64,000 bases of DNA from Artemia franciscana. Taxonomy: Eukaryota; Arthropoda; Branchiopoda; Anostraca; Artemiidae. Within the stretch, counting starts at the first letter, position 1. Every line of letters starts with the position of its first letter. Position numbers and translations under genes: made by a program. The notes under the pieces were generated by a model that was not told the DNA's origin, did not search any database, and saw only the letters and a list, made by a program, of their open reading frames with translations. Shown here piece by piece: positions 46,978 to 59,501 of the stretch. The stretch is taken from NCBI RefSeq assembly GCF_032884065.1, contig NC_088879.1, forward strand, positions 18,668,489 through 18,732,488. The letters are read 5' to 3'.

Positions 46978-49858
46978 TAAACAGTTCGTGGTAACGAACT
47001 GTAGTAAGGAGCGACCCGGCTCAATAGTAACCAAAACTCTAAAAAATTGAATTTTGATATCAATAGCTACATCAAAAGAATCGCATTTTAATGCTGATTT
47101 TAAATATATAAGTTTCATCAAGTTTAGTCTTACCCATCAAAAGTTACGAGCCTGAGAAAATTTGCCTTATTTAAGAAAATAGGGAGAAACACCCCCTAAA
47201 AGTCATAGGATCTTAACGAAAATGACACCATCAGATTCAGCGTATCAGAGAACCCTACTATAGAAGTTTCAAGCTCCTATCTACAAAAATGTGGAATTTG
47301 GTATTTTTTGCCAGAAGACAAATCACGGGTGCGTGTTTATTTGTTTTTTTTTTTTGTTTTTTTTTCTTTTCCCCAGGGGTCATCGTATCGACCAAGTGGT
47401 CCTAGAATGTCGCAAGAGGGCTCATTCTAACGGAAATGAAAAGTTCTAGTGCCCTTTTTAAGTGACCAAAAGAATTGGAGGGCATCTAGGCCCCCTCCCG
47501 CGCTCGTTTTTTTTTCGAAAGTCGACGGATCAAAATTTTGAGACAGCCATTTTATTCAGCATAGTCGAAAACCATAATAAATATGTCTTTGGGGATGTCT
47601 TACTCCCCCACAATCCCTGGGGGAGGGGCTGCAAGTTACAAACTTTGACCAGTGTTTACATATAGTAATGGTTATTGGGAAGTCTACAGACGTTTTCAGG
47701 GGGATTTTATTTTGTTTGGGGTTGAGGCTGAGGAGAGGGGGCTATGTTGGAGGATCTTTCCTTGGAGTAATCTGTCATGGGGGAAGAAAAATTCAATGAA
47801 AAGGGCGCAGGGTTCTCTAGCATTACTATAAGAAAACAATGAAAAATAAACATGAAAACGTTTTTTCAAATGAAAGGAAGAAGTAGCATTGAAACTTAAA
47901 ACGAACAGAGATAATTACGTATATGAGGGGTTCTAAAAATACTTTAGCATAAAGAGCGAGGTATTTAGGAGGAGATAAATACTTTGCTCTTTATGCTAAA
48001 GTATTTTTAGTAATTGTGTTGCGGAGCAACACTGCTGCTTTCGTAGTTTTTTTTGTTTTTTTTTTTTTCACCGTGATCAGCGACCTGTAGCTCCGAAGTG
48101 GTAAGAGTTAAAAATTTGAGATTTTTCAGAGGGAAGGGAAACGTGAAACAAAGTAAAAAAGTTCCAGAGAAGTTCCTAAAATTTCTAATAGTTTTCCATA
48201 AAAAAAAAATAAAACCGTTTTTTTCTTAGAAACTCTGCGTTCGATGTTTGGCGTCAAGTTAAGACGACCCTAGCTTCGGAAATAAACTTGTTAGAAATAC
48301 AGTTATGCTGAACTCATGTAGAACTTTTATTTGTCTCTTCGAGAACCGGAGCACAAAATTCCGTAGCTCTTACAGATTTCCCGGAAATAATTCCGGAAAA
48401 GTGCATCTCGTTCCGATTTTTTTTGGAATTTTCTCAAATTTTCGATTTTGATGTTTCTCATATTTTTATCGAGTAGTGCTATGAAAAGTATGCAAGAAGA
48501 AGTGAAGTGTTCTATATACCAAGTTGCTTCGTTCTCTATGAAATAATTTCCGAAGTTTCGACGTTCTAGAGGTAACTTTTGTTCTGGACCAGCTAGAATT
48601 TTTTTTTCCAACGCGGTTCGACAGGTCTCGATCTCCTAACAACTGGAGCTTACAATAGTTTCTCCGAAATAAAATTCCTTCTTTGGGTTTTTCTATTTGG
48701 AAGTTTTGTCATGCCCTCGGGGCAATTTAATTTGTATCGTATTATTCTGTTGTACAGGACAAATTCTAAAAGTTATTTGATTTCTAGTTTCAATTATTTA
48801 AAGAAATTCTGGTTTATCTTGAAATTGTAATTATCCATCGTATAAATATTCAGAATTGTCAACTATGTTATTGTGTTATTCTCGTTTATTTCTGCACCAG
48901 CTAAACATTTTACCAAACTCAGTTTAGTAGGAGCTCGAAATAAAACCATATCAAAGATGCTTCAAGATAACAATCAAATCCGCATTAGAAAAATGTCCTC
49001 TGAAGGACATAATGGAGACTGTTGCTCCGTAACTGTGTCCCGTAGGGCACAGTTGCACGTGTTGCTCTGCAACTGTGCCCTAAGGAACAGGGCACAGTTG
49101 CTGCAACACTTCCCGTTGCAAAGGCAACTAAGGTCTAGTTTCAACTATTTATTCTACGGCCCTTCTGACTCAGGGCTCATTCTTAAAGAATTGGGACAAA
49201 ACTTACGATTTAGTGTAAAGAGCGAGGTATTAACGAGGGTACAAACCCCCTCGTATACATAATAAAAATATAAGATTATGAAAGTTTGTTACGTAAGTTA
49301 ATTCTTAAGTTACGTGTATTTTTTACTAATAAAAACGTTCATTAAAAATTAAAAGTTCTAGTTGCCTTTTTAAGTAACCGAAAAATTGGAGGGCAACTAG
49401 GCCTCCTTCTCCAGCCCTTATTTCTCAAAATCATCTGATCAAAACTAAGAGAAAGTCATTTAGCCAAAAAAAGAATTAATATACAAGTTTCATTTTAATA
49501 ATTTATGTGCGGAGAGCCAAAACCAAACATGCAATAATTCAAAAACGTTCAGAAATTAAATAAAAAAAAAAAAATTTTTTTAAGCTGAAAGTAAGGAGCG
49601 ACATTAAAACTTAAAACGAACAGAAATTACTCCGTATATGAAATGGGTTGTCCCCTCCGCAATCCCTCGCTCTTTACGCTGAAGTTTGACTCTTTGCCAC
49701 AATTCTACTTTTTAAAACAACTAAAAGCTTTGGCGTAAAGAGCGAGGGATTGCGGAGGGGACAACCCATTTCATATACGGAGTAATTTCTGTTCGTTTTA
49801 AGTTTTAATGTCGCTCCTTACTTTCAGCTTAAAAAAATTATTTTTTTTTTATTTAATC
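46978..49858 (-). mobile_element. Foldback element B4, interrupted
   Basis: Starts with the terminal palindrome (46980-47005) and ends with its hairpin (49556-49858), reversed relative to B3. A 1.1-kb sequence (48016-49139) interrupts it between AGTAATT and TTCAACTATTTATTC, which are contiguous in other copies. Confidence 0.8.
48016..49139. mobile_element. Unidentified insertion inside B4
   Basis: About 1.12 kb absent from other foldback copies. The left end is GTGTTGCGGAGCAACAC, with CTGCTGCTTTCGTAG behind it. The right part carries GGGCACAGTTGCA/TGCAACTGTGCCC hairpins (49045-49080, with a third arm at 49091) and ends near GTTGCAAAGGCAAC. GTTGC words at both ends suggest loose inverted termini. 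No convincing gene; a 94-codon minus frame (48327-48611) and a 129-codon plus frame crossing the right border are not persuasive. Confidence 0.6.
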
Positions 49859-49859
49859 T

Positions 49860-50145
49860 TGTACAAGAGGGTTCTCTGATATGCTGAATCTGATGGTGTG
49901 ATTTTCATTAAAATTCTATGACTGTTAGGGGGTGTTTCACCCTATTTTCTAAAATAGGGCAGATATTCTCAGGCTCGTAACTTTTGATGGGTAAGACTAA
50001 ACTTGATGAAACTTATATATTTAAAATCACCATTAAAATGCAATTCTTTTGATGTAACTATTGGTATCAAAATTCCGTTTTTTAGAGTTTTGGTTACTAT
50101 TGTGCTGGGTCGCTCCTTACTACAGTTCGTTACCACGAACTGTTT
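49860..50145 (+). mobile_element. Foldback element B5, right-end fragment
   Basis: Only the last ~285 bp, from GGTTCTCTGATATGCTGAATC to CAGTTCGT TACC ACGAACTG (50124-50143). Confidence 0.8.
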
Positions 50146-50525
50146 GGTTCCCCAGTACAATGACCGATTTACCTCCTAGATAGTGACCTGATAAAGTGTG
50201 GGATTTTGAGATTTGTACCCACCCTTTGTCTTGAAAACCCATAATTGCCAAACAAGTAGGAAGAGACAGTTTAGAGGTGCAGAAATCAGTGATTTCATAA
50301 CAAACTGTTCAAAATTATACTGTTTCTATTACTTTCAGAATTTTTCCAAAGTTGAAGGTTGTGTACTTTCTGGTGGGTATAAAGTATTTCAGTATCTCAG
50401 TAATGCATAAAGAATCATCTGTATTTGGATGTACAATAGAGAAAAAAGTCCTATTCCTATAGTGTGTGCCATAAAAATGTCTAAAATTTCTAGCATTTAT
50501 GTATTTACGACGTGAAAACACTTAC
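50146..50525. other. Single-copy sequence
   Basis: No clear gene. A short open stretch after TTCTATTACTTTCAG (50339-50410) could be a small exon ending in TAA, but support is too weak to call. Confidence 0.35.
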
Positions 50526-50688
50526 AAACCTGGCAACATGTTTCCATCTATGATTGCATTCGTTAGAAGCAAGTTTTATTACTTTTTTGCGAAAATTTAG
50601 CGTATACCTTTCAATATATGGAATAAAAGGTGCCACTTCATCGATTTGAAGCACATATGATGCGATATTATTAAATAGACAGCAAAAG
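50526..50688 (-). CDS. Candidate internal exon of a minus-strand host gene
   Basis: Acceptor TATCTTGACTTCTAG (AG at 50690-50689) and two overlapping donors: GTAAGTG after 50526 (phase 0) or CAG/GTTTGT after 50530 (phase 2). The frame encodes LFNNIASYVLQIDEVAPF, then YIERYTLNFRKKVIKLAS and NECNHRWKHVARF, a natural-looking, mostly helical sequence. Entry phase fits the end of 53848-54007 (AG + C); with the GTTTGT donor it also fits 23656-23761. Family unknown; an armadillo or similar helical repeat is conceivable but unproven. Confidence 0.5.
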
Positions 50689-51092
50689 CTAGAAGTCAAG
50701 ATATAAAGTGCAGGTCCCAGTGATGTAATTGCCAAGTATTAAAATATTTAGTGTATATTATTATTGAAAGTTTTGTAAAAAAAAAAAAAAAGTTGTTTTG
50801 TCCTTGGTCTGATCATAATTACATCGAAATCATGACTTAAACGAGCATACCTTTTCCAAGGCTGCAAAATATTGGCAATAATGATTTCAGTGCATTTATT
50901 TTTAGTCCATTCGACATATTAAGATGGTACCCGTATTACCCTTGCATGAAATGCTTCAGATTTAATGAACTGATTTAGGATCCAGAAAATATACATATCA
51001 GGTTTGAAATCGGTTTCGTGTTTGATCAGTTCCATCAAAGCCTCGTTAACCCTAGCTTTCTAGCATGTCTGGATCTATATTTTCTCTAACAG

Positions 51093-51437
51093 AAGAATAT
51101 TGTTATATCGCATTGGTATGGGCCAGATTACAGCCAAATGAATGGCCAACTGAGGCATTTTGATGGTGGCCTCATTCAAAACACCCAAGTGTCTTGTAGT
51201 GAGCTCGAGCTTTGGGATCGTTTCCGTAATCCGACGAAGCTACCAATGGACTATGACGACGCAATACGTCTGGCTCGGCTGTACTGCACCAATTGTCAGC
51301 ATTGGATACATATTTACTGCATTGAAGATGCCGTAGATGGTGTTGCTTCATCTGCAACGGTGGGTTTCTCATGTATTACCCCGGACTGCCCTCTATCCTA
51401 CCAATACTTCGAACCAATAGCCAGTGATCATTTTCAG
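51093..51437 (+). CDS. Candidate exon with PHD-like zinc-binding pattern
   Basis: Acceptor TTTTCTCTAACAG (AG 51091-51092), donor CAG/GTACGTAAG (GT at 51438). Exactly 115 open codons, phase 0 at both ends. The first half (HWYGPDYSQMNGQLRHFDGG) is not recognised. Residues around 73-87 (YCTNCQHWIHIYC) show C-x2-C-x4-H-x2-C, as in PHD and related treble-clef fingers, followed by a second pair CITPDCP near residues 100-106. Downstream cysteines expected for a full PHD would be in the next exon. Surrounding DNA is single copy. It lies on the opposite strand to the exons at 50526 and 53848, inside their introns if all are real. Confidence 0.55.
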
Positions 51438-53847
51438 GTACGTAAGAGCTGGAAATACATCTTTAAAGGCTTTCGAATACGGGTGGTTGATATTTTGTTA
51501 TACCACCGGAAACTACTAATACGCAAAAATAGCAATAAATTTTATACGACAAGTTGCTGTCGACATGGATTGTTTTTCAGCTATTTGTTTCATGTAGAGT
51601 CACAGAAGATACTCAAATGTTAAATACTAACATCGCTGACGGATTTTGAAAATGAAGGATAATAAAGTTGATTTATCAAAAAGAACGGTTTTTGATCAGT
51701 TTCTTAAACCCTTGTGGAGAGACCGGATGACTCAATAGAATTGTTAACCTTTTAAAATTTTAGCAGCTTTTGTTTATCCATGTGCTTCCATATGATAAGG
51801 AAAATCTGTTAGGTTTGACCTCAAGCCCAACTAGTTAGGGCGAAAATGCAATGTTTCCACCAAATCTATTAGTTGTTTCACGATATTTGCAATTTGTCAA
51901 AACGCAAACATCACAAAAAAGCAAAAACGTATGGGCTTCTTGTGCTGATCCAAAGTAAAGTGGTATATTTGGGCTTAAGTTTTATGTGACAACACATCCA
52001 TTGACCGTAAAATCTACTTTTTAATGGCACGTTTAAATCATTTCGTACAGCCTCGGTCTATATTTTCGCTTAAAAGTATTTTGAGATAGTTTTCTAGTTA
52101 CTATTAGTTACTGAAGCCCCAGCCATACTTGTGGATTTAGTAGTTATTGTAGTGCTTTAACTTTTTGAAATAATATAAATATTTCGCTTATATTGCCATG
52201 CACTTGGATCTGTTGGCTCCTTTTTGTTACGCATTAATCACAAATTTACACCGATATAACAAGAAATTTTGCACATTTATCTATCCAAGCGCCTGGCAAT
52301 TTGTACTTAATGCGAGATAAATCTGGGATATGTAAGCCTAAGTAATGACCGAAAATTCCCTCAGAGTTTGTATTATTTATTGTAGAACAAATTTGCGATG
52401 ATCTTTAATTCAAATTCATTAATAAGAGTAACGTTATTCATAAGCGCAGCTCCTCTTCAAAGCATTCTTTCCACCGTCGTACAAACCGATTAAATTCTGG
52501 AGTTAAAAGTTTTGCAACTTTGGCATTTTAGATTGTAGTCGAGAAGAATTGTCTGCCCAACTAGGAATCAGTGATTGTAGAGCCGACTGTCCTTTACCTC
52601 GCACTACAAGTGAATAATTACCTATACGATGAATCCATGAAGCCACTTTCCTGTTTGACTCATTCAGTGCATCAATTACCTAGTGGTTGCTAAGTCTAGT
52701 TGCCGCTAGGTCTGCTACGAAAGTGTTGCTGCTACGAAAGTGATACGCTACGAAAGTTGCTGCTACGAAAGTGACAAAAAGATGTTTGACGAAGAGTGAG
52801 GAATATTTGTCCTAAGAAATATTCGAATTTTCAATTTTGAGCATTAGCACATATGATCTCTCCCATTATCTCTTCATTCTAAAGGTTTTACTTAGGTTAA
52901 TCTTTCCACCGACCAAAGCTCTAATAATTCTTTAAGAAGGACTATTTTCCTATGTTTTGAAAAAGTTTATATCATTCTCTAAAAAAAGATCTCCATAAAT
53001 TTTCTAAAATGGACTACTTTCCTAAGTTTTGAATAAGTTTATATCTTTCTTTAGGAAATCATCTATAAAAATACATATTTACTAAACTTCTTACGCATCA
53101 ACTAAACTAAAATTACATATCTACCGAACTTCTTCTAAATAAATTCAAATGTTAATCATCATCCCATTGCAACTTCTACTGTGACATTTGCCGCTCCTAT
53201 TTTTCATTCTCTTTCTGGTTTAAAAGCGTACCGTATTTATAAGGTTCAAAAGCAGAATCAATTTTTAATAATAAGCTTTTATAACTGTAGCATTAATCCT
53301 TACCATCTTTATTCATTATCATTAAAAAAATGGAAAAGATTTTCCAAAGGCCAAGAAGGCTATTGCATGACTATACACCTCATTATGTGGGGGAGGGGGA
53401 TGAAAGTATAAACCGTTTCTAATACTAATTTTTCTAATAGTGGGATGATTAGAATAAGCTGTAGTAATGACAAAAATAAACTAATAAGGATATGTTTATC
53501 CTTATTATCCAAAACGCATAGAAAGTACAGTAGTATATAACTGCTTAAAAGAGCAAGGATAACAACTAGTGTCTTTAAGACAAGTAAAATTTTCACAGTT
53601 AGATGGTGCAGAATAATGACTTTTTGTTTCATTAATTGATCGTTTCTAACGAGTATTCATCATCTTTTTGTCTTTGTATCCCTGGCATTACAATTTCTTG
53701 TACGATGATAGATAATAAATTTACTATAGAGAAAGAGGGTATCAAATACAAAGATTTGTTCTTTTAGGATTTAGGAGATTGAAGTTTCTTACAAGTTCTT
53801 GAATAATATCTGCGATACAAAAATGTAACAAATAAATAAAAAGATAC
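51438..53847. other. Single-copy, probably intronic sequence
   Basis: AT-rich, without long conserved frames or known repeats, except a small TGCTACGAAAGTG minisatellite at about 52715-52785 (three to four units). Its GCTACGAAAG core also occurs reversed (GCTTTCGTAG) at 48030. Confidence 0.5.
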
Positions 53848-54007
53848 CTGGTGCTACTGTCAATCTTGTAATTTTCATTCTGGGTAATTCCTTTTATCTT
53901 CAAAGAATTCAACGCTGAGGTAGCGTTTCTTCGTGCGCTAATCAAAGAACTATTCTGTAATGACAGCTCTTCTATCTTCCCCAGAACATCTGACGGTGTC
54001 TGAGCAC
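53848..54007 (-). CDS. Candidate internal exon, coiled-coil-like
   Basis: Minus strand, 160 bp: acceptor ATTTATCTGTATAG (AG 54009-54008), donor CAG/GTATCT (GT at 53847). The frame enters with two leftover bases and reads AQTPSDVLGKIEELSLQN, SSLISARRNATSALNSLKIK, GITQNENYKIDSST, leaving AG for the next codon. It is rich in Leu, Ser, Asn and Lys with heptad-like spacing. In-frame partners exist downstream on minus (50526 or 23656). No protein identity. The strongest of the minus-strand exon candidates. Confidence 0.55.
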
Positions 54008-54072
54008 CTATACAGATAAATAATATTAATATTTTGTGAGTTTTGGTATACTCATATTCATCCGAGATTAAG

Positions 54073-54274
54073 TTTGTGTATCAACTCTGACGTGCCGCCA
54101 AACCTTGAAAGGTTGCCGCCAGTTTGTGTATCAACTTTGTGTATCAAAGTTTGTGTATCAACTCTGACGTGCCGCCAAACCTTGAAAGGTTGCCGCCAGT
54201 TTGTGTATCAACTTTGTGTATCAAAGTTTGTGTGTCAACTCTGACGTGCCGCCAATCTTGAAAGGTTGCCGCCA
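54073..54274. repeat. 77-bp minisatellite, 2.6 copies
   Basis: Units 54073-54149 and 54150-54226 look identical; a partial third runs to 54274 with a few changes. The unit contains ACGTGCCGCC and a CCTTGAAAGG palindrome, plus three internal TTTGTGTATCAA words. Confidence 0.92.
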
Positions 54275-54898
54275 GTACTCCATCTCAACATTTCTCTCAT
54301 GATCGCCCTAAAAAGCGAGATACTTCCTAAAAGAATTACAGCAATAAACTAGTTTGTACCTATATCCGATAGATTTTTATAGTGTTTAGATTACTGTAAA
54401 CAATGGCCGTCATAATCAATTTTACTCACACAAACCTCACTTTAAAAATTCACATTTTAAAATTTGTTTAGCAAAGGCATTTTCATAGATTTATAATCTG
54501 TGTTTACAGATTGGCGCACAATGGTGTAGTATTATGCTTATTCTAAACAAAATTACTCTTTAAAAATCTAAATCAAACAGTTTGGTGTGCTATTAATAAA
54601 AAGTTGGTAAGGACTACTAATAATATATTAAACTTTACAAATTTTGATTTACGTTGATGACTCCAGAGTACTAAAAAGAACTTAGATTGCTGTCTTTTGG
54701 AAAAATAATATGCAGAAGATACATGGCTAATATCAACAATAAATACTACAGATTTAAAATTTTCTTAATAACTGGCAAATAATACGAAACAAATAACCTT
54801 CTTATACTAAGTTTTTTAATGCCCCTTGTGTACCTCTTTATTTAAAACTAGCATGCCTGTTCAGAACGCCTGTTAGAGAGAGAGAGAGAGAGAGAGAG

Positions 54899-54940
<42 letters not shown>

Positions 54941-55055
54941 TGATATCTTTCATTTTCATATCGAACAACAACACTGCAATAAAAAATTTATGTTACAACA
55001 TAATCTTTCATTCCATAATGTTTACAAACCGGAAAAAGAACTGCAACTTTTTTAA
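54275..55055. other. Single-copy sequence with (GA)n
   Basis: Nothing gene-like seen. A (GA)n microsatellite with AAAG breaks occupies about 54873-54939. Confidence 0.7.
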
Positions 55056-55059
55056 GGTT

Positions 55060-55600
55060 TTTTTTTTTAACTATTGGTAACGAACTGTAAGTAAAGAGCG
55101 AAGCAGCTCAATAGTAGCAAAAACTCTAAGAAACAGACACTGGGTAACAACGGATCCGTCAAAAGAATAAAATTTTATGTTTATTAAAAATACATAAAAT
55201 TCGTCAAGTTTAATGTTACTCATGGGAGGCTAGTTCCATGGAAGGGTTTTTCGCGGAATAAGGGATTTTCTATGGAAGGGAAGATGGCTTTTCGGACATT
55301 ATTTAAAATGATCAGAAATCGATTAAAAACTGAAAGTAAGGAGAAACGTTAAAAACTAAAACGAACAGAAATAATTACGAATATGACGATGGTTCTCTCT
55401 CCTCAATACCCTTCTCTTTACGCTACATTTCGACCTTTTGTCCCAATTCATTAAGAGCAATTCCTGAAACACAAAAGCCGTTTAATTAGAGTCAGCAACT
55501 TTTTTAAAAGTACTAAAAACTTTAGTGTTTAGAGTGGGTTATTGAAGAGGGGGCAACCCTCTTTTTAATACTAACAATTTCAGTTAGAAAAAATTGTTTT
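55060..55600 (+). mobile_element. Old diverged foldback-family copy
   Basis: Degenerate matches to the B family: GGTAACGAACTGTAAGTAAAGAG-like right end in reverse (55065-55130), then CTGAAAGTAAGGAG and ACTTTAGTGTTTAGAG words (55327-55535). Too decayed to set borders. Confidence 0.55.
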
Positions 55601-56520
55601 CTTTAAAGCAGACACAACTTAGAAACAATAGGGAATTTTTTCCCAAGACAGTGGAATTCAATTCCGTGTATATTCCGGCCCTTTGTCCAAGGGCCGTCTT
55701 CATCACAACACCAGAAAAAAATATTTATGTATACAAGAAATTACATTAAAATGTAAAAATTAAAAAAAGAATAAAAAAAATTTTTAAACAGCCCTAAAAT
55801 GTTTACTCCAATGAAGTTTAACCATGTCCTGGTTAAGACCCTACCAAAGAAATAAGATCTGAGATTTCCGATGGAATGACACCCTGGTCATCTTAACTGG
55901 CAAGCAGTTATTTATATTTTGCTTTAGGGAACAAATACTATGCAATAAGCTTCTTGATCTTAATGATATTTTCCCCTTTCTCCGTAAGCCAGGGATCGCG
56001 TGTTTCTTATCCCCGAGAAATACTTTCCATGGAAGGGCGAAATTAGTTAGTAGTGTTGGCTAAGGTTAGGCTATTTAAATTCAAATGATGGTGGTGTTCA
56101 AATATAGATTTGGTTTATTACAAACAAGTGCTTGGACAATCAAAGAAACCCTGGAAACATACTATGATTATTCGCGATACCTATCAACGATTATTTTTTT
56201 TAATGATAGCATAAGGTGTGCATTTGATTCAAAATTTTTATTTTATTACGAACGTAAGACCTAATTCGACTTTTCTGTGGGAATACCCCATTGAAGCTAT
56301 TGACAAAACTGTTGGACGTGGAAGCAAGAGAATTGAATTACCGTCCATGAGCCAAGATTGTTCTTGGCAAGGGACACTCTGTGCCCCTTGTATTGTGTTT
56401 CATGCAAGAATCCATTTTTTTCACAAACATCCCTAATTTAAGCGAACACTACTCATTTTGAAGCATACATTTGATTATTTTTATCTAGTCAAACAGTTCG
56501 TGGTGTTAACCTGGGTGTTA
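55601..56520. other. Unassigned sequence
   Basis: No repeat or gene recognised, apart from a GGCCCTT TGTCC AAGGGCC hairpin near 55677-55695 and a 72-codon frame at 56218-56436 without splice or similarity support. A short foldback terminal scrap (CAAACAGTTCGTGGTG) precedes B6 at 56490. Confidence 0.45.
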
Positions 56521-58217
56521 TTAAATAAAAAAAACAAGTTTTTTTAACTGAAAGTAAGGAGCGACATTAAAACTTAAAACGAACAGAAATTACTTCGTAT
56601 ATGAAAGAGGCTGCTTCCTCATCAACGCCCCGCTCTTTACGCTAAAGTTTGACTCTGTCTCTCAATTCTTCTTTTTAAAACAGTAAAAAACTTTAGCGTA
56701 AAGAGCGGGGTGTTGATGAGGAAGCAGCCTCTTTCATATACGAAGTAATTTCTGTTCGTTTTAAGTTTTAATGTCGCTCCTTACTTTCAGTTAAAAAAAC
56801 TTGTTTTTTTTTATTTAATTTCTGAACGTTTTTGAATCAATGCATGTTTTGATTTTGGCTCTCCGCAGAGGAATAATTAAAACGAAATTTGCATTTTTTT
56901 TTTTTTTTTTTGCTAAATGGCTTTCTCATAATTTTGATCGAATTATTTTGAGAAAAAAAGAGCGGGGGAGGAAGCCTAGTTGCCCTCCGATTTTTTGGTT
57001 AATTAAAAAGGCAACTAGAACTTTTAATTTTTTACGAATATTTTTATTAGTAAAAGATTTACGTAACTTATAAATTAGCTTACGTAAAGAACTTTTGTAT
57101 TCTCATATTTTTATTACATATATGAGGGGGTTCGCCCCCTTGTCAGATCCTCGCTCTTTACACTAAAGCTTAAATTTTGTCCCAATTCATTAAGAATGAC
57201 CCCAGAATCACAAAAGCCGTAGAATAAATAGTTGAAATTACTAAAAATACTTTAACGTAAAGAGCGAGGTATTAGGAGGAGGTGAGTCCCTCAAATGGGT
57301 AATAATTTCTGTTTCTTTTAAGTTTTAATGCTGTTCCTTACTTCCAGCTGAAAGAACTTTTTCATATTTATTTTTTCATTGTGTTTTTAAATAATGCTAG
57401 TAAATCCTGCGCTCCCTTCATGGAGATTTTCTTCCCCCATGATAAATTATCGATGGAAAGTTCCCCCAGCATATTCCCCTCTGCTCAACCCCTCCCCCAA
57501 CCAAAAAAAGTCCTCCTGAAAACGCCTGTACACTTCCCAATAACCATTACTATATGTAAGCATTGGTCAAAGTTTGTAACTTATTGCCCTCCCATGGGGA
57601 CTGTGGGGGAGTAAGTCGTCCCCAAAGACATAGTTATAAGGTTTTTCGACTACGCTGAATAAAATGGCTATCTCAGAATTTTGATCCGTTGACTTTGGTG
57701 AAATAATTGGCTTGGGAGGGGGCCTAGGTGCCCTCCAATTTTTTTGGTCACTTAAAAAGGACACTAGAACTTTTCATTTCCGTTAGAATGAGCCCTCTTG
57801 AAACATTCTAGGACAACTGGGTCGATACGATCACCCCTGGGGAAAAAAACAAATAAACACGCATCCGTGATCTGCCTTTTGGCAAAAAATACAAAATTCC
57901 ACATTTTTGTCGATAGGAGCTTGAAACTTCTACAGTAGGCTTCTCTGATACGCTGAATCTGATGGTGTGATTTTCGTTAAGATTCTATGACTTCTAGGGG
58001 GCGTTTCCCCCTATTTTCTGAAATAACGCAAATATTCTCAGGCTCGTAACTTTTGATGGGTAAGACTAAACTTGAAGAAACTTATATATTTAAAATCAAC
58101 ATTAAAATGCAATTCTTTTGATGTAGGTATTGGTATCAAAATTCCATTTTTTAGAGTTTTGGTTACTATTGAGCCGGGTCGCTCCTTACTACAGTTCGTT
58201 ACCACGAACTGTTTGAA
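56521..58217 (+). mobile_element. Foldback element B6, full length
   Basis: Hairpin 56521-56822 (arms with GCTGCTTCCTCATCAACGCC), second hairpin near 57155-57285, C-rich region, terminal palindrome CAGTTCGT TACC ACGAACTG ending at 58213. 1.7 kb. The closest relative here is B3. Confidence 0.85.
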
Positions 58218-58230
58218 CGACTCCATCATC

Positions 58231-59481
58231 AAACAGTTCGTGGTAACGAACTGTAGTAAGGAGCGACCCGGCTCAATAGTAACCAAAACTCTAAAAAATG
58301 GAATTTTGGTACCAATAGCTAAATCAAAAGAATTGCGTTTTAATGCTGATTTTAAATATATAAGTTTCATCAAGTTTAGTCTTACGCATCAAAAGTTACG
58401 AGCCTGAGAAAATTTGCGTTATTTTAGAAAATAGGGGGAAACACCCCCTAAAAGTCATAGAATCTTAACGAAAATTACACCATCAGATTCAGTTTATCAG
58501 AGAACCCTACTGTAGAAGTTTCAAGCTCCTATCTACAAAAATTTGGAATTTTGTATTTTTTGCCAGAAGGCAGATCACGGATACGTGTTTATTTGTTTGT
58601 TTGTTTGTTTTTTTCCCAGGGGTGATCGTATCGACCCAGTTGTCCTAGAATGTTGCAAGAGGGCTCATTCGAACGGAAATGAAAAGTTCTAGTGCCCTTT
58701 TTAAGTGACCAAAAATTGGAGGGCACCTAGGCCCCATCCCACGCTAATTATTTTCCCAAAGTCAACGGATCAAAATTCTGAGATAGCCATTTTATTCAAC
58801 GTAGTCGAAAAACCTTATAACTATGTCTTTGGAGACGACTTACTCCTCCACAGTCCCCGTGGGAGGGGCTACAAGTTGCGAACTTTGACCAGTGCTTACA
58901 TATAGTAATGCTTATTGGGAAGTGTACAGGCGTTTTCAGGAGGATTTTTTGGTTGGGGGGAGGGGTTGAGAAGAGGGGGATATACTCGGGGGACTTTCCA
59001 TCGAGGAATTTGTCATGGGGGAAGAAAATTTCCATGAAGGGAGTGCAGGATTTACTAGCATTATTTAAAAAAAAATGAAAAAATAAATATGAAAAAAATT
59101 TTTCAGCTGGAAGTAAGGAGCAGCATTAAAACTAAAAACGAACAGAAATTATTATCTATATGAGGGGCTCACCTCCTCCTAATACCTCGCTCTTCACGCT
59201 AAAGTATTTTAAGTAATGTCAACTATTTATTCTACGGCTTTTGTGATTCAGGGGTCATTCTTAATGAATTGGGACAAAATTTAAGATTTGGTGTAAAGAG
59301 AGAGGTACTGGCGAGGGGGCGAACCCTCTCATATGTGTAATAAAAACATGAGAATAAAAAATTCTTTACGTAAGCTAATTTATAAGTTACGTATATCTTT
59401 TACTAATAAAAACATTCGTAAAAAATTAAAAGTTCTAGTTGCCTTTTTAATTAACAAAAAAATTGGAGGGTAACTAGGCTT
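58231..59481 (-). mobile_element. Foldback element B7, left end truncated
   Basis: Inverted relative to B6, starting with the palindrome at 58231. It lacks its big hairpin and ends at ACTAGGCTTC (about 59480), inside the body. Confidence 0.82.
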
Positions 59482-59501
59482 CTTTGATGATGGAGTCGTT
59501 C

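Noticed and set aside
46458..47665. Short frames repeated among foldback copies (also 57381-57764, 58038-58407, 59484-59678, 60108-60341)
   Set aside because: They recur because the element recurs; frames differ in length and carry frameshifts between copies, and both strands are open alike.
48327..48611. 94-codon minus-strand frame in the unknown insertion
   Set aside because: No recognisable domain, no start context and AT-rich codons; kept as part of the insertion only.
50339..50410. Possible terminal exon after TTCTATTACTTTCAG ending in TAA
   Set aside because: Only 24 codons, no donor, and it competes with 51093-51437 on the same strand; too weak to list as a gene.
53181..53632. Hydrophobic frames of 76 (plus) and 90 codons (minus)
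   Set aside because: AT-rich low-complexity composition and no splice signals in phase with the candidate exons.
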